DNA from: an uncultured bacterium
GTDB taxonomy: Bacteria > Pseudomonadota > Alphaproteobacteria > Sphingomonadales > Sphingomonadaceae
NCBI GenBank assembly: GCA_903884945.1
Contig: CAISGR010000018.1
Coordinates: forward strand, 1 to 39,904
Reading direction: 5' to 3'
Length of the DNA stretch: 39,904 nucleotides
Below the pieces are notes generated by a model, which saw nothing but the letters and a program-made list of their open reading frames with translations, was not told the origin of the DNA and did not search any database. Position numbers and translations under genes: made by a program. Of this stretch, positions 16,673 to 25,900 are shown piece by piece (positions within the stretch are counted from its first letter, which is position 1; each line of letters begins with the position of its first letter).

Positions 16673-18073
16673 GTGCGGCATGAACCACCTCTTCCGCGCG
16701 CGCCGCTGTCGACGGTTTTCGTCGCGGAGTTGAGCGCGCGTTTCGGCGACGATGCACATCTGTCCGAAGGCATGCGCCGCCGATATGGCCAAAGCGAAGC
16801 ACATTTCGCCGAGGCGCTGCCTGACGCGGTCGTGATCGCACGCACGACGGACGACGTCGTCGATTGCATGAAGCTTTGCGCCGCGCATGCCGTGCCGGTT
16901 GTCCCGTTCGGTGCGGGCACCTCGATCGAGGGCAACGCGCTACCCGTATGTGGCGGCGTTTCGATCGACCTGTCGCACATGAACCGGATCATTGCGGTCA
17001 ACGCGGAGGATTTCGACTGCACCGTCGAAGCAGGTGTCCGCCGCGAAGAGTTGAACGCGTTCTTGCGCGATACGGGCCTTTTCTTTCCGATCGATCCCGG
17101 CGCCAACGCCACGATCGGCGGCATGGTCGCCACGCGCGCCAGCGGCACCAATGCGGTCCGCTACGGCACGATGCGCGAAGCGGTGATGTCGCTTACCGTC
17201 GTGACCGCCGATGGCAACGTCATCCGCACCGCACGCCGCGCACGCAAGTCCGCGGCGGGCTACGATCTCACCCGTTTATTTGTGGGATCCGAAGGGACGC
17301 TCGGCATCATCACGGAGGTGACGATCCGGCTCCACCCCATTCCGGAGACGATCTCGGCCGCAATATGTGGTTTCGCCACGCTGCAGGGCGCTGTCTCGAC
17401 CGTGGTCCAGTCGATGCAATGCGGCGTGCAGCTTGCGCGTGTCGAGCTTCTGGACGACCGGCAGATCGCTGCGGTCAACGCTTGGTCGAAACTTGAACTG
17501 CCCGAGGTCGCCACGCTATTCTTCGAGTTCCATGGCTCTCCCGCCGGTGTGGCCGAGCAGGTTGAAATCGTCGCCCATATCGCGGCAGCGAATGGCGGGG
17601 GCGAATTCGCCTTCTCCGAACATCCGGAGGAGCGCGCCCGGCTCTGGAGAGCGCGCCACGAGGCATATTATGCCGCCGTCAACGTCCGGCCGGGCGCTGT
17701 CGGATGGTCGACGGACGTGTGCGTGCCGATCAGCCGCCTCCCTGACTGCATCCTGCAGACGCGGGCCGATCTCGACGCGTGCAGCGTGCCGGCGACGATT
17801 CTGGGGCATGTCGGCGACGGCAACTTCCACGTCATCTTCTCGATCGACCCCGACGAACCAACCGAATTTGACGAAGTGAAAGCCGTCAACGACCGGCTCG
17901 TCGCGCGGGCGCTGGAGATGGATGGCACCTGCACCGGCGAGCATGGAATCGGACTTGGCAAGCGGGACTGGCTCGTGGCCGAACTCGGCAGCGCGGTGGA
18001 AATCATGCGGGTGTTGAAGCGCGCCCTCGATCCGCAGAATCTGTTGAATCCAGGCAAGATATTCAACCTGTAG
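16673..18073 (+). CDS. FAD-binding D-2-hydroxyacid dehydrogenase (GlcD / D-lactate / D-2-hydroxyglutarate type)
   Basis: A 466-aa cytoplasmic flavoprotein of the GlcD/VAO group. Residues 50-230 are the PCMH FAD-binding domain (VVPFGAGTSIEGNALP, FPIDPGANATIGGMVATRASGTNAVRYG, LFVGSEGTLGIITEVTI). The C-terminal FAD-oxidase domain has GHVGDGNFHV and the GTCTGEHGIGLGKRDW motif, whose histidines bind the metal or substrate in D-lactate and D-2-hydroxyglutarate dehydrogenases. Such enzymes oxidise a D-2-hydroxyacid to the 2-oxoacid. Next to AmaA/AmaB-like genes, D-2-hydroxyglutarate, an intermediate of bacterial 2-aminoadipate breakdown, is an attractive substrate, but D-lactate or glycolate cannot be excluded. 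A GTG at 16673 is the only start that keeps the N-terminus; it lacks a ribosome-binding site and follows a short upstream reading frame. Confidence 0.88.
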   Translation: MRHEPPLPRAPLSTVFVAELSARFGDDAHLSEGMRRRYGQSEAHFAEALPDAVVIARTTDDVVDCMKLCAAHAVPVVPFGAGTSIEGNALPVCGGVSIDLSHMNRIIAVNAEDFDCTVEAGVRREELNAFLRDTGLFFPIDPGANATIGGMVATRASGTNAVRYGTMREAVMSLTVVTADGNVIRTARRARKSAAGYDLTRLFVGSEGTLGIITEVTIRLHPIPETISAAICGFATLQGAVSTVVQSMQCGVQLARVELLDDRQIAAVNAWSKLELPEVATLFFEFHGSPAGVAEQVEIVAHIAAANGGGEFAFSEHPEERARLWRARHEAYYAAVNVRPGAVGWSTDVCVPISRLPDCILQTRADLDACSVPATILGHVGDGNFHVIFSIDPDEPTEFDEVKAVNDRLVARALEMDGTCTGEHGIGLGKRDWLVAELGSAVEIMRVLKRALDPQNLLNPGKIFNL

Positions 18074-18098
18074 CTGCTGAAAGCGAGTGAGGAAGAAC

Positions 18099-18224
18099 GT
18101 GGCAATCTATGACGCGACGCGGGCGCATCTTCTCGCAGCTTCCAAGTACCAGCACTGCCATGTGGCACCGCGCACAAGGTCCAACCCATGGTCTTCGGCC
18201 TCGGACGCACGAGTCCACGCGTGA
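18099..18224 (+). CDS. possible 41-aa upstream reading frame before the aminotransferase
   Basis: A GTG at 18099 follows AGTGAGGAAGAAC and opens a 41-codon frame (MAIYDATRAHLLAAS...) that runs past the aminotransferase start at 18188 in another frame. The ribosome-binding stretch resembles the one before the short frame at 16612 (AGGAA(A)GAAC(C)GTG). It may be a leader, a relic, or a sign that the aminotransferase N-terminus has shifted frame. Nothing in the peptide is recognisable. Confidence 0.2.
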   Translation: MAIYDATRAHLLAASKYQHCHVAPRTRSNPWSSASDARVHA

Positions 18225-19354
18225 CGGCACCCCTTTCCTTCGCCACGGTCGCGAACGTGCGAACAATTGCGCCTGAGGAACGGGAACGGCTTATTGCCGC
18301 ACCCGGCTTCGGTACCGTCTTCACCGATCATATGGTGACGATCAAATGGACGGGCGATCACGGCTGGCACGATCCGCAGGTGCGGCCCCGTGAGCCCTTC
18401 ACGCTCGATCCCGCCACTATGGTGCTTCATTACGCGCAGACGATCTTCGAGGGCCTGAAAGCATATCCGGCTGAAGATAACCTGGTGACGCTGTTCCGGC
18501 CTGGGGAGAATGCGCGCCGCTTCAACGCGTCCGCCCGGCGGCTGGCGATGCCCGAGTTGCCCGAGCACCTCTTTATCGCCGCGATTGAGCATCTCGTGCG
18601 TGCCGATGCGGATTGGATGCCCTCGGGTGGCGGAAGCCTCTACCTTCGCCCCTTTATGTTCGCCGATGAAACCTTCCTGGGTGTCCGACCCGCCCACAGC
18701 TATGTGTTTTGCGTTATCGCCTCCCCGGCGGGCAGCTATTTCAAAGGTGGGGAGTGTCCCATCACCGTTTGGGTGTCTGACCGGTACAGTAGGGCGGCAG
18801 TCGGCGGAACGGGCGCCGCCAAGTGCGGCGGCAACTATGCGGGCAGCTTGGCGGCGCAAGCCGAGGCATCGCTGCACGGCTGCGACCAGGTGGTCTTTCT
18901 CGATGCCGCGCATCATCGTTGGGTCGAAGAGCTGGGCGGAATGAACATCTTTTTCGTGATGTCCGACGGGTCGATTGTCACGCCGCCGCTTGGCACGATC
19001 CTGCCCGGTATCACCCGCGCTTCCATCATCAGCCTCGCTCGCGCCGATGGGATGCTGATCGAGGAGAAGCGCTACGCCGCCGACGAGTGGGAGCGCGACG
19101 CTGCGAACGGGCGATTGCGCGAGGTGTTCGTCTGCGGCACCGCGGCGACGATCGTACCCGTGGGGAAGGTCTGCAGCCGAGCGGGCAAGTGCCTGATCGG
19201 TGACGGCGAGGCGGGGCCGGTCACGCGCGACCTGCGTCACCGGCTACTCGCGATCCAGCGGGGTGAAGCGGAAGATCGGTTCGGATGGAGGCATCCAATC
19301 CAGCTCGAATCGCCACAAGAGGCGCGAGCGGAAAGGGCAGGGAGGTGTGAATAG
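18188..19354 (+). CDS. branched-chain amino acid aminotransferase family (IlvE class, fold-type IV PLP)
   Basis: A 388-aa fold-type IV aminotransferase of the longer IlvE class. FGTVFTDHMVTIKW (41-54) and MVLHYAQTIFEGLKAY (78-93) are family signatures, LYLRPFMFA is the phosphate/substrate region, and the Schiff-base lysine is Lys212 in GTGAAKCGGNYAGSL. ELGGMNIFFV and REVFVCGTAA complete the PLP site. The family transfers amino groups between Val/Leu/Ile and 2-oxoglutarate. Its place between a 2-hydroxyacid dehydrogenase and an AmaA/AmaB-like pair suggests it may act on 2-aminoadipate here (inference). The ATG at 18188 has AAGG eight bases upstream; the first 20 residues do not match the family well, so the start is uncertain. 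It overlaps the next gene by 8 bp. Confidence 0.9.
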   Translation: MVFGLGRTSPRVTAPLSFATVANVRTIAPEERERLIAAPGFGTVFTDHMVTIKWTGDHGWHDPQVRPREPFTLDPATMVLHYAQTIFEGLKAYPAEDNLVTLFRPGENARRFNASARRLAMPELPEHLFIAAIEHLVRADADWMPSGGGSLYLRPFMFADETFLGVRPAHSYVFCVIASPAGSYFKGGECPITVWVSDRYSRAAVGGTGAAKCGGNYAGSLAAQAEASLHGCDQVVFLDAAHHRWVEELGGMNIFFVMSDGSIVTPPLGTILPGITRASIISLARADGMLIEEKRYAADEWERDAANGRLREVFVCGTAATIVPVGKVCSRAGKCLIGDGEAGPVTRDLRHRLLAIQRGEAEDRFGWRHPIQLESPQEARAERAGRCE

Positions 19355-20660
19355 CGATCGGCGAACCCATGGGCTGTGGGAAGCTTCTGCGCCGCCTCCG
19401 CTCGCGACGAAGCCGCTCACCGGTGACGTGAACGCCGACATAGTGATCATCGGCGGCGGCTTCACCGGCTGCTCGGCCGCGCTGCATCTGGCGCTGGCAG
19501 GCAAGCGCGCGGTCGTGCTTGAGGCGGCAGAGATCGGCTTCGGCGGCTCCGGCCGCAATGTCGGGCTGGTCAATGCCGGCATGTGGGTGATGCCGGAGGA
19601 ATTGCCGCGGCAACTCGGCGAGGTACATGGCGAGCGGCTGCTCGAGCAGCTGGGAAATGCGCCCAGCCTCGTCTTCGATCTCGTGCGACGCTTTCGCATC
19701 GATTGCCAGGTAAAGCAGACCGGGACGCTGCACTGCGCTGTCGGCAGCAAGGGCCTTGTCGAGGTGTCGGAGCGCGCCCGGCAGTGGCGCGCGCGGGGCG
19801 CCGATGTCGAACTGCTCGAGGGCGCCCGCGCACACCGGTTGATCGGCAGCGCCGCCTATACCGGGGCGTTGCTCGATCGTCGCGCGGGGACCATCCAGCC
19901 ACTCGCTTATGTCTATGGCCTCGCCGCCGCGGCCATTGCCGAGGGAGCCGAGATCCATAGCCGGTCCCCCGCACTCCGGCGTGAAGAACTGAGCGCTGGC
20001 TGGAAGGTCCACACCGCGCGCGGCAGCGTGACGGCTCCGTGGATCCTGGTCGCGACGGACGCCTATTCAAGCGGCATCTGGTCCCCCCTGAAGGAAGAGC
20101 AGGTGATGCTCCCATACTTCAACCTGGCGACACGCCCGCTCGATCCGTTGTTGCGGACGACAATCCTGGACGAGGCGCAGGGTGCGTGGGACACCGCGCA
20201 GGTGCTTTCGTCATTCCGGTTGGACGATGCGGGGCGACTGGTGTTCGGCAGCGTCGGCGCGCTGCGCGGCACCGGCGCCGCGATCCATCCCAGCTGGGCG
20301 AAACGCGAGATCACCCGGCTGTTCCCGCAGCTCGGCGGCGTCGCATTCGAGCATGAATGGTACGGCATGATCGGCATGACGGGTAACGCCCTGCCGCGTC
20401 TGCATAGGCTGGGCCACAACATCTTCTCGATCAGCGCCTATAATGGCCGGGGTATCGCGCCCGGCACCACTTTCGGCCGCGATCTCGCGCGGCTCGCGCT
20501 CGGCGAGGTCGTGCCGGCCGATCTCTCGCTGCCGCTCACCCAACTCAGTCGCGCGCCCCTGCGCAGCGCTCGAACTGCCTTCTACGAAGCGGGTGCCCAG
20601 GCGCGGCACTTTGTCGGCGCCCGCTTTGATCGCCCTTCAAACCAAGGACTTCCCGCATGA
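19347..20660 (+). CDS. FAD-dependent amino acid oxidase, AmaA (pipecolate oxidase) / PuuB-like
   Basis: A 437-aa DAO-family flavoprotein. ADIVIIGGGFTGCSAALHLALAG is the dinucleotide fold (GxGxxG at 36-41), followed by VVLEAAEIGFGGSGRNVGLVNAGMW, and the C-terminal GNALPRLHRLGHNIFSISAYNGRGIAPGTTFGRDLA segment closes the FAD site. The HGLWEASAP start is typical of the group containing gamma-glutamylputrescine oxidase and L-pipecolate oxidase. Its stop overlaps the start of an ALDH7-type dehydrogenase (ATGA), the same pairing as amaA-amaB in Pseudomonas putida, where AmaA oxidises L-pipecolate to piperideine-6-carboxylate. I favour that role; a putrescine or N-methyl amino acid substrate is possible. 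The GTG at 19347 keeps the conserved N-terminus but lies only one base after GGAGG. Confidence 0.82.
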   Translation: MNSDRRTHGLWEASAPPPLATKPLTGDVNADIVIIGGGFTGCSAALHLALAGKRAVVLEAAEIGFGGSGRNVGLVNAGMWVMPEELPRQLGEVHGERLLEQLGNAPSLVFDLVRRFRIDCQVKQTGTLHCAVGSKGLVEVSERARQWRARGADVELLEGARAHRLIGSAAYTGALLDRRAGTIQPLAYVYGLAAAAIAEGAEIHSRSPALRREELSAGWKVHTARGSVTAPWILVATDAYSSGIWSPLKEEQVMLPYFNLATRPLDPLLRTTILDEAQGAWDTAQVLSSFRLDDAGRLVFGSVGALRGTGAAIHPSWAKREITRLFPQLGGVAFEHEWYGMIGMTGNALPRLHRLGHNIFSISAYNGRGIAPGTTFGRDLARLALGEVVPADLSLPLTQLSRAPLRSARTAFYEAGAQARHFVGARFDRPSNQGLPA

Positions 20661-22180
20661 CCACCGACCTTCGCGATGAAACTCGATCGCTTCTTGCCAG
20701 CCTCGGCGTCGATGCCGCGCTCATGGAGGGCGGCGACCTGGTCGTCACCTCGCCCTGCACCGGTGAGGTAATCGCCGAGGTCCGGTCGACCTCGCGGGAG
20801 GATGCGACTGCAATCATCGCGCAGGCGCACCGGGCCTTCCTCGCCTGGCGCGCCGTGCCCGCCCCGCGGCGCGGGGAGTTCGTTCGCCTGCTCGGCGAGG
20901 AACTGCGGGTCGCCAAGGACGCGCTCGGCCGACTGGTTTCAATCGAGGTCGGCAAGGTGCTGTCCGAAGGCCTGGGCGAAGTTCAGGAGATGATCGACAT
21001 CTGCGATTTCGCCACCGGTCTGTCGCGTCAGCTCTATGGCCTGTGCATGCCGTCGGAACGCGGCGCGCATCGCATCACCGAGCAATGGCACCCGATCGGC
21101 ACCGTCGGCGTGATCTCCGCCTTCAACTTCCCGGTCGCGGTCTGGAGCTGGAACGCGGCGCTCGCCTATGTCTGCGGCGACAGCGTGGTTTGGAAACCGT
21201 CGGAAAAGTCGCCCCTGACGGGGCTGGCGGTGAAGGCGCTGTTCGATCGCGTCGCCTCGCGTTTCGACGAAGCGAAATCGCTGCAACTGCTGGGCCTGAT
21301 CATCGGCCAGCGCGACTTGGGCGAGTTGCTGGTCGACGACACCAGCGTCCCAGTGATTTCCGCCACGGGCTCGACCCGCATGGGGCGCGCGGTGGGCGAG
21401 CGCGTCGCGTGCCGCTTCGGCCGTTCTATCCTGGAACTCGGCGGCAACAATGCCTCGATCGTGACGCCATCGGCCGATCTCGACCTGACGCTGCGTGCGG
21501 TGGCGTTCGGTGCCATGGGCACGGCAGGCCAGCGCTGTACGACGCTGCGCCGGCTGATCGTGCATGAGAGCATCTATGACCAGCTCGTGCCCAAGCTGGT
21601 TGCGGTCTACGGCAAGATCGCCGTCGGCAATCCGCTGACCGGCAATGCACTCGTCGGTCCGCTGATCGATCAGGCTTCCTACGACGCCATGCAAACTGCG
21701 CTCGATGCCGCTCGCGTCGCAGGCGGGCGCGTGCACGGCGGCGAGCGCGTCTATGTGAACGGCGAGAAATCCTTCTATGTGCGGCCGGCGCTGGTGGAGA
21801 TGGACCGCCAGGCCGCCTGCGTCTGCGAGGAGACGTTTGCGCCCATCCTCTATGTTCTCAAGTACGAGGATCTTGCGGATGGCATAGCGCTGCAGAACGG
21901 CGTGCCGCAGGGCCTTTCTTCCTCGATCTTCGCCACGGACATGCGTGAGGTCGAGCAATTTCTGTCTGCGGTCGGCTCGGACTGCGGGATCGCCAACGTC
22001 AATATGGGGACCTCCGGCGCGGAGATCGGCGGCGCTTTTGGAGGGGAAAAAGCGACCGGCGGCGGCCGCGAGAGCGGGTCGGATTCCTGGAAGGCGTACA
22101 TGCGCCGTCAGACTAATGCCATCAACTATGGGCGCGGCCTCCCGCTCGCGCAGGGCGTGAAATTCGACGTCGAGGAATAA
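20657..22180 (+). CDS. amaB: ALDH7 family aldehyde dehydrogenase (2-aminoadipate semialdehyde dehydrogenase, AmaB-like)
   Basis: A 507-aa NAD-dependent aldehyde dehydrogenase of the antiquitin (ALDH7) class rather than the betaine-aldehyde class. HPIGTVGVISAFNFPVAVW (145-163), catalytic Glu260 in LELGGNNASIV, catalytic Cys294 in MGTAGQRCTT, and the C-terminal GGGRESGSDSWKAYMRRQ with INY are characteristic of this class, which oxidises 2-aminoadipate-6-semialdehyde (in equilibrium with piperideine-6-carboxylate) to 2-aminoadipate. The 4-bp overlap with the AmaA-like oxidase supports a consecutive reaction. It is the last gene of the plus-strand cluster; about 730 bp without a convincing gene follow. 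Symbol given by family and context, not by biochemical proof. Confidence 0.88.
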   Translation: MTTDLRDETRSLLASLGVDAALMEGGDLVVTSPCTGEVIAEVRSTSREDATAIIAQAHRAFLAWRAVPAPRRGEFVRLLGEELRVAKDALGRLVSIEVGKVLSEGLGEVQEMIDICDFATGLSRQLYGLCMPSERGAHRITEQWHPIGTVGVISAFNFPVAVWSWNAALAYVCGDSVVWKPSEKSPLTGLAVKALFDRVASRFDEAKSLQLLGLIIGQRDLGELLVDDTSVPVISATGSTRMGRAVGERVACRFGRSILELGGNNASIVTPSADLDLTLRAVAFGAMGTAGQRCTTLRRLIVHESIYDQLVPKLVAVYGKIAVGNPLTGNALVGPLIDQASYDAMQTALDAARVAGGRVHGGERVYVNGEKSFYVRPALVEMDRQAACVCEETFAPILYVLKYEDLADGIALQNGVPQGLSSSIFATDMREVEQFLSAVGSDCGIANVNMGTSGAEIGGAFGGEKATGGGRESGSDSWKAYMRRQTNAINYGRGLPLAQGVKFDVEE

Positions 22181-22242
22181 GGGCCAGCAGCTGCTCCGCG
22201 ATAGTCGAAGCCTTCGGGTGATAGGTCGGTGAAGGGGCGAAT

Positions 22243-22449
22243 GTGACAGTTACGCGTGCAGCGGTGGTTCAGATGGGCAGTCAATCATCAACGCGAACTG
22301 CGCCCGCCCTATTTCGGACGGCCCGCCGGGCTCAGGGATCGGACCGCCCAAGCGAAAGCCACGGGAACGCTTCCCTTCTCAAAGCGGATACGCATCCGTT
22401 GGATTGCCTCATTCCTGTAACTTATGCTCTACGCACAGAACGAATTTGA
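22243..22449 (+). pseudogene. short frame beginning like a nitrilase / carbon-nitrogen hydrolase (possible remnant)
   Basis: A GTG at 22243, preceded by GAAGGGG at a good distance, opens 68 codons. The first residues (MTVTRAAVVQMGS) match the usual N-terminal strand of nitrilase-family enzymes, but the rest of the frame does not continue the family (no catalytic Glu-Lys-Cys pattern). A truncated gene start left by a deletion is one reading; chance similarity over ten residues is the other. Confidence 0.25.
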
Positions 22450-22602
22450 CGCAGCGGGGGCACGCTGGCGGGCCCATCGCCCGCGTTTTATCAAGTTGGC
22501 CCGGTGTGGGCTGTGCAGCGCGCCCGCTGCATCACGCTGGAAAGTGTCGCCCAGTTGAGCGATGATCCGCTCGTCACGCTGCCAGCCATGGCCGCTTGAT
22601 CA
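22450..22602 (+). pseudogene. unassigned open stretch, possible C-terminal gene fragment
   Basis: After a TGA at 22447-22449 a frame stays open to TGA at 22600-22602. It reads SPAFYQVGPVWAVQRARC followed by ITLESVAQLSDDPLVTLPAM. Its composition looks protein-like and GC-rich at third positions, but it has no good start and I do not recognise the family. It could be the tail of a decayed gene. Confidence 0.2.
22468..22489 (+). terminator. terminator-like hairpin
   Basis: GCGGGC (22468-22473) and GCCCGC (22479-22484) form a 6-bp GC-only stem with a 5-base loop, followed by GTTTT. It could end transcription coming from the upstream plus-strand cluster, although it lies about 290 bp past the last stop codon. 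Confidence 0.35.
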
Positions 22603-22810
22603 ATCCGGCCAAAGCCGAAGATCGTCGTGCCCTCGCCGGCGAAGCTACACCACTCAGTGGGATGCGACCTTGCGACGCGCCTCGGCAATCTTGGGATATA
22701 GCGGCGCCTCATTCCTCGGGTGACACTTCGGGGCCGCTGAAAGCCTGCTTCGGGGGGACCCCGGAAACGCCGGTTACGCCCAGCGATGCCGGAACGTAGG
22801 GTTTTAACGC

Positions 22811-22836
22811 AAAACGAAATTGTAAAGTTTCGTTTT
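22811..22836. promoter_or_regulatory. candidate DeoR/AgaR operator (perfect inverted repeat) upstream of the TonB receptor
   Basis: A perfect 9-bp inverted repeat, AAAACGAAA (22811-22819) and TTTCGTTTT (22828-22836), is separated by 8 bases and abuts the -35 element. The same half-site recurs before the other transcription units of the locus (32181, 32746, 34844, 37971). The nearby DeoR-family gene at 32821 is the obvious candidate to bind it; a repressor here would interfere with RNA polymerase at the -35 box. Confidence 0.7.
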
Positions 22837-22864
22837 TTGACTTGCGCGTCCCCATTATTACAAT
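22837..22864 (+). promoter_or_regulatory. sigma-70 type promoter for the TonB receptor
   Basis: TTGACT (22837-22842) and TACAAT (22859-22864) are separated by 16 bp, each one or two bases from consensus. The start codon of the TonB receptor lies 44 bp after the -10, leaving a short leader with the AAAGGGGG ribosome-binding site. Confidence 0.65.
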
Positions 22865-22908
22865 AACATCGCGGAAAGGGATGGAAATCGAAACATAAAG
22901 GGGGAATC

Positions 22909-25900
22909 ATGAAACTTTCGCTTCGCAGCGCTCTTGTCGGGACGAGTGCCTTGGCGTCTTGCGGCATCGCCGCACCTGCCACAGCGCAGCAGGGCCCCAC
23001 CGATCCAGCGCCGGTGGTGCAGGGTCAAGCAGCCCACGGGGAGAGCTCGCCCGAAGCGACAGACGATATTCTCGTGGTCGGCGTGCGCAGGGCTTTGCGG
23101 ACTGCTTCGGAGCGCAAGCGCAATGCCGACACCTTCGTGGACTCGATCACCGCGACCGACATCGGCGCTTTCCCCGACAAGTCTGTCGCCGAGGCGTTGC
23201 AACGCGTGCCTGGCGTGACGGTGGCACGCACCAGCCAGGGCGATGCAACGCATTACCCCGCCGAGCCCTCCGCGGTCATCATCCGCGGCCTGACCCAGGT
23301 CCGGTCCGAGATCAACGGCCGCGATTCCTTCTCTGCCTCTTCGGGCAACGGCCTCAACTTCGCCGACGTGTCGCCCGACCTGCTGGCGGCGATCGACGTC
23401 TACAAGAACCAGTCGGCGGACATGATCGAGGGCGGCATCGCTGGCACGGTCGATCTGCGCACGCGCCTGCCGTTCGACCAGGCCGGCACGCAGTTTTCGC
23501 TCTCGGCCGACGGCAATTACGGCACCCTCAGCAAGAAGGTTCAGCCCGACGTGTCGGGGCTGGTCTCGACCCGGTTCGAAACGCCGCTCGGCGAGTTCGG
23601 CATCATGGCGAGCGGCGCCTATTCGAAGGTCGATACGATTTCGCAGGGCGCGATGCTGACGCGCTACGTGCCGTTCGCGGCCGGCGTGTTCGGGCCCGAG
23701 CAGACTTATATCCCCAACGGTTTCCTCGAGACGCGCACGCGCTATTCGCGCGAGCGCAAGGGCGCGTCGGCCGCGTTCCAGTGGGAGAGCCCGGACAAGA
23801 CGCTGCTGTTCACGACGCAATATAATCGCTCGGACTATGACAATATCGCCAACGAGAACAGCTTCACCAGCTATTGGGGCTATGTTCCGCAGACCACGCC
23901 GCAGACCACATTGTTCACCGATCCCTATTTCATCGCTCCGCCGGCCGGCGGCGCGCCGTTCGTGTTCGGCTCCAACGGCCAGTTCCAGAGCGGGGTGATC
24001 ACCAGCTCGCTCGGCGCGGGCGGCTATGGCTCGACCGACGCCAACGGCAATTACATCCCGACCTCGACCAACATCTTCGGCGTGCTGCCCAACGGACAGC
24101 CCTACATCCAGCCGTGCAACTATACGACCAACGGCAATGTGCCGTGCCGGCTCGGCGTGCCGATCAACACGACGACGCGCTATATCGGCGACAAGCAGCG
24201 CATTTCCGATCTGTCGTTCAGCCTGAAATGGTCGCCGACCGAGCGGCTGACGGTGAAGATCGATTATCAGCATGTCGCTGCCAGCTCGCGCACAGACGAC
24301 ACGACCTTCAACCTGCGCACCTTCGCCAATATCGCGCTCAACACGACGGGTACCTATCCGTCGGTCAAGCTGCTCGCCCCGTCGGGCTACAACACCTATG
24401 GCGCCGATCCGCTGTCCAATTCGGCCAATTACGCGCCGGATTCGATCATGGATCACATCACCGATAGCCATGGCAAACTCGACGCTTTTCGGGCGGACGC
24501 GAGCTACAAGATCGGTTCGCCCTGGCTCGACGAGATCCTGGTAGGCGGGCGCTATGCCAATCGTCGGCAGGAGCATAACTGGTCCGCGTATAACTGGCAG
24601 TCGATCTCCTCCGATTGGGGCGTGAACCCGGGCGCAAGCAGCTTTGTCGATTCGGGTCCGACCTATGCGCCCGACGGCACGATCATCTTCCAAGGGTATG
24701 AGCCGGGCTGGTACGAGACCAAATCGTTCGGCCAGAACATCCTGGGCGGCGGCATCATCGACCACAGCCAGTTCATCTTCCCTACCGACGCTGTGACCTC
24801 AAACATCGCCGAACTCGCCAAGCGCTTCAGCGTCGCCGGGCAGACCGACCAGGGCGGCGTCGCCTCGTCGAACTGGATCCCGATCTGTGACCGGCCGCAG
24901 AACGTGCCCGGAACGTGCTTCACGCCAGGCGAAATGCTCAATGTCAGCGAGCGGACCAAATCGGCCTATGCGATGGTCAAGTTCGGCGGACCCGACGCGC
25001 ATCTGTTCGGCGACACGACGCTGCGCGGCAATATCGGGCTGCGCTGGGTCGAGATGACCGTCCGCAGCGGCGGCGCGACGACCTTCGCCCAGCCGTTCGA
25101 CGACGCTTCGGTGAACTGCCTGCCGCTTAATGCCGCGCAGGCGGCGGCGCTGGCGGCCAATCCGTACCTGATCACGCCGGCCTGTCTTGCAGCGGCGTCG
25201 GCGAGCGACCGAGCGTATTCGAGTGGTGGCGTCGTCACCTCGACCATCACGTCGAAGCACACCAATTTCCTGCCGAGCCTGAACCTGCGGCTGGATCTGA
25301 GCCCGCATTGGCTGATCCGCTTCGCCGCGTCGCGCGCACTGTCCAACCCCGATATCGGGCTGTTGAAGAATTTCACGATCATCCAGCGCGATTCGCTGAC
25401 CCAGGCCGATATCGTGCCCGGCAACCCCAACCTGGTGCTCGATGCGCAGGGGCGCCCGGTCAGTTACAATTTCGGCTATTCGGCACAGATCACCAATCCG
25501 CGGCTCAAGCCGATCACCGCCAACCAGATCGATCTCGGATTCGAATTCTATTCGGCCAAGGCGGGCAGCTTCAGCATCGATCTCTTCTACAAGAAGTTCT
25601 TCGATTATATCCAGAACGGCGTCTTCTCAGTGCCGATCACCAATAATGGCGTAACGCGCACGATCGTCGCGACCGGGCCGGTGAACGGCAGCGGCGCCTC
25701 GCTCAAGGGGTTCGAGATCGCCTATCAGCGTTTCTTCAATTTCCTGCCGGCGCCGTTCGACGGGCTGGGCGTGCAGCTCAATTATACGCGCGTCGAAAAT
25801 TCCGGCGTGAAGAATACCAACCTCATCATCGACACCAACCCCGATGGCGGCGGCACCGCGACGGCCTTGTCGGCGCAACCCGGGCGGATCAACCCCGGCA

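Larger units (their letters stand above)
22181..22908. other. gene-poor 728-bp region between the lysine-type cluster and the sugar locus
   Basis: No convincing complete gene is present on either strand. It contains a short frame at 22243 that looks like the first residues of a nitrilase-type protein, an unassigned open stretch at about 22450-22602, a terminator-like hairpin at 22468-22489, and, at the right end, the operator and promoter of the TonB receptor at 22909. GC content drops in the last 100 bp, as expected for a promoter region. Confidence 0.6.

Noticed and set aside
22858..24765. 635-codon minus-strand frame opposite the TonB receptor
   Set aside because: Composition (Arg, Ala, His, Ile repeats) is typical of the antisense of a GC-rich gene; the plus-strand receptor is unambiguous.
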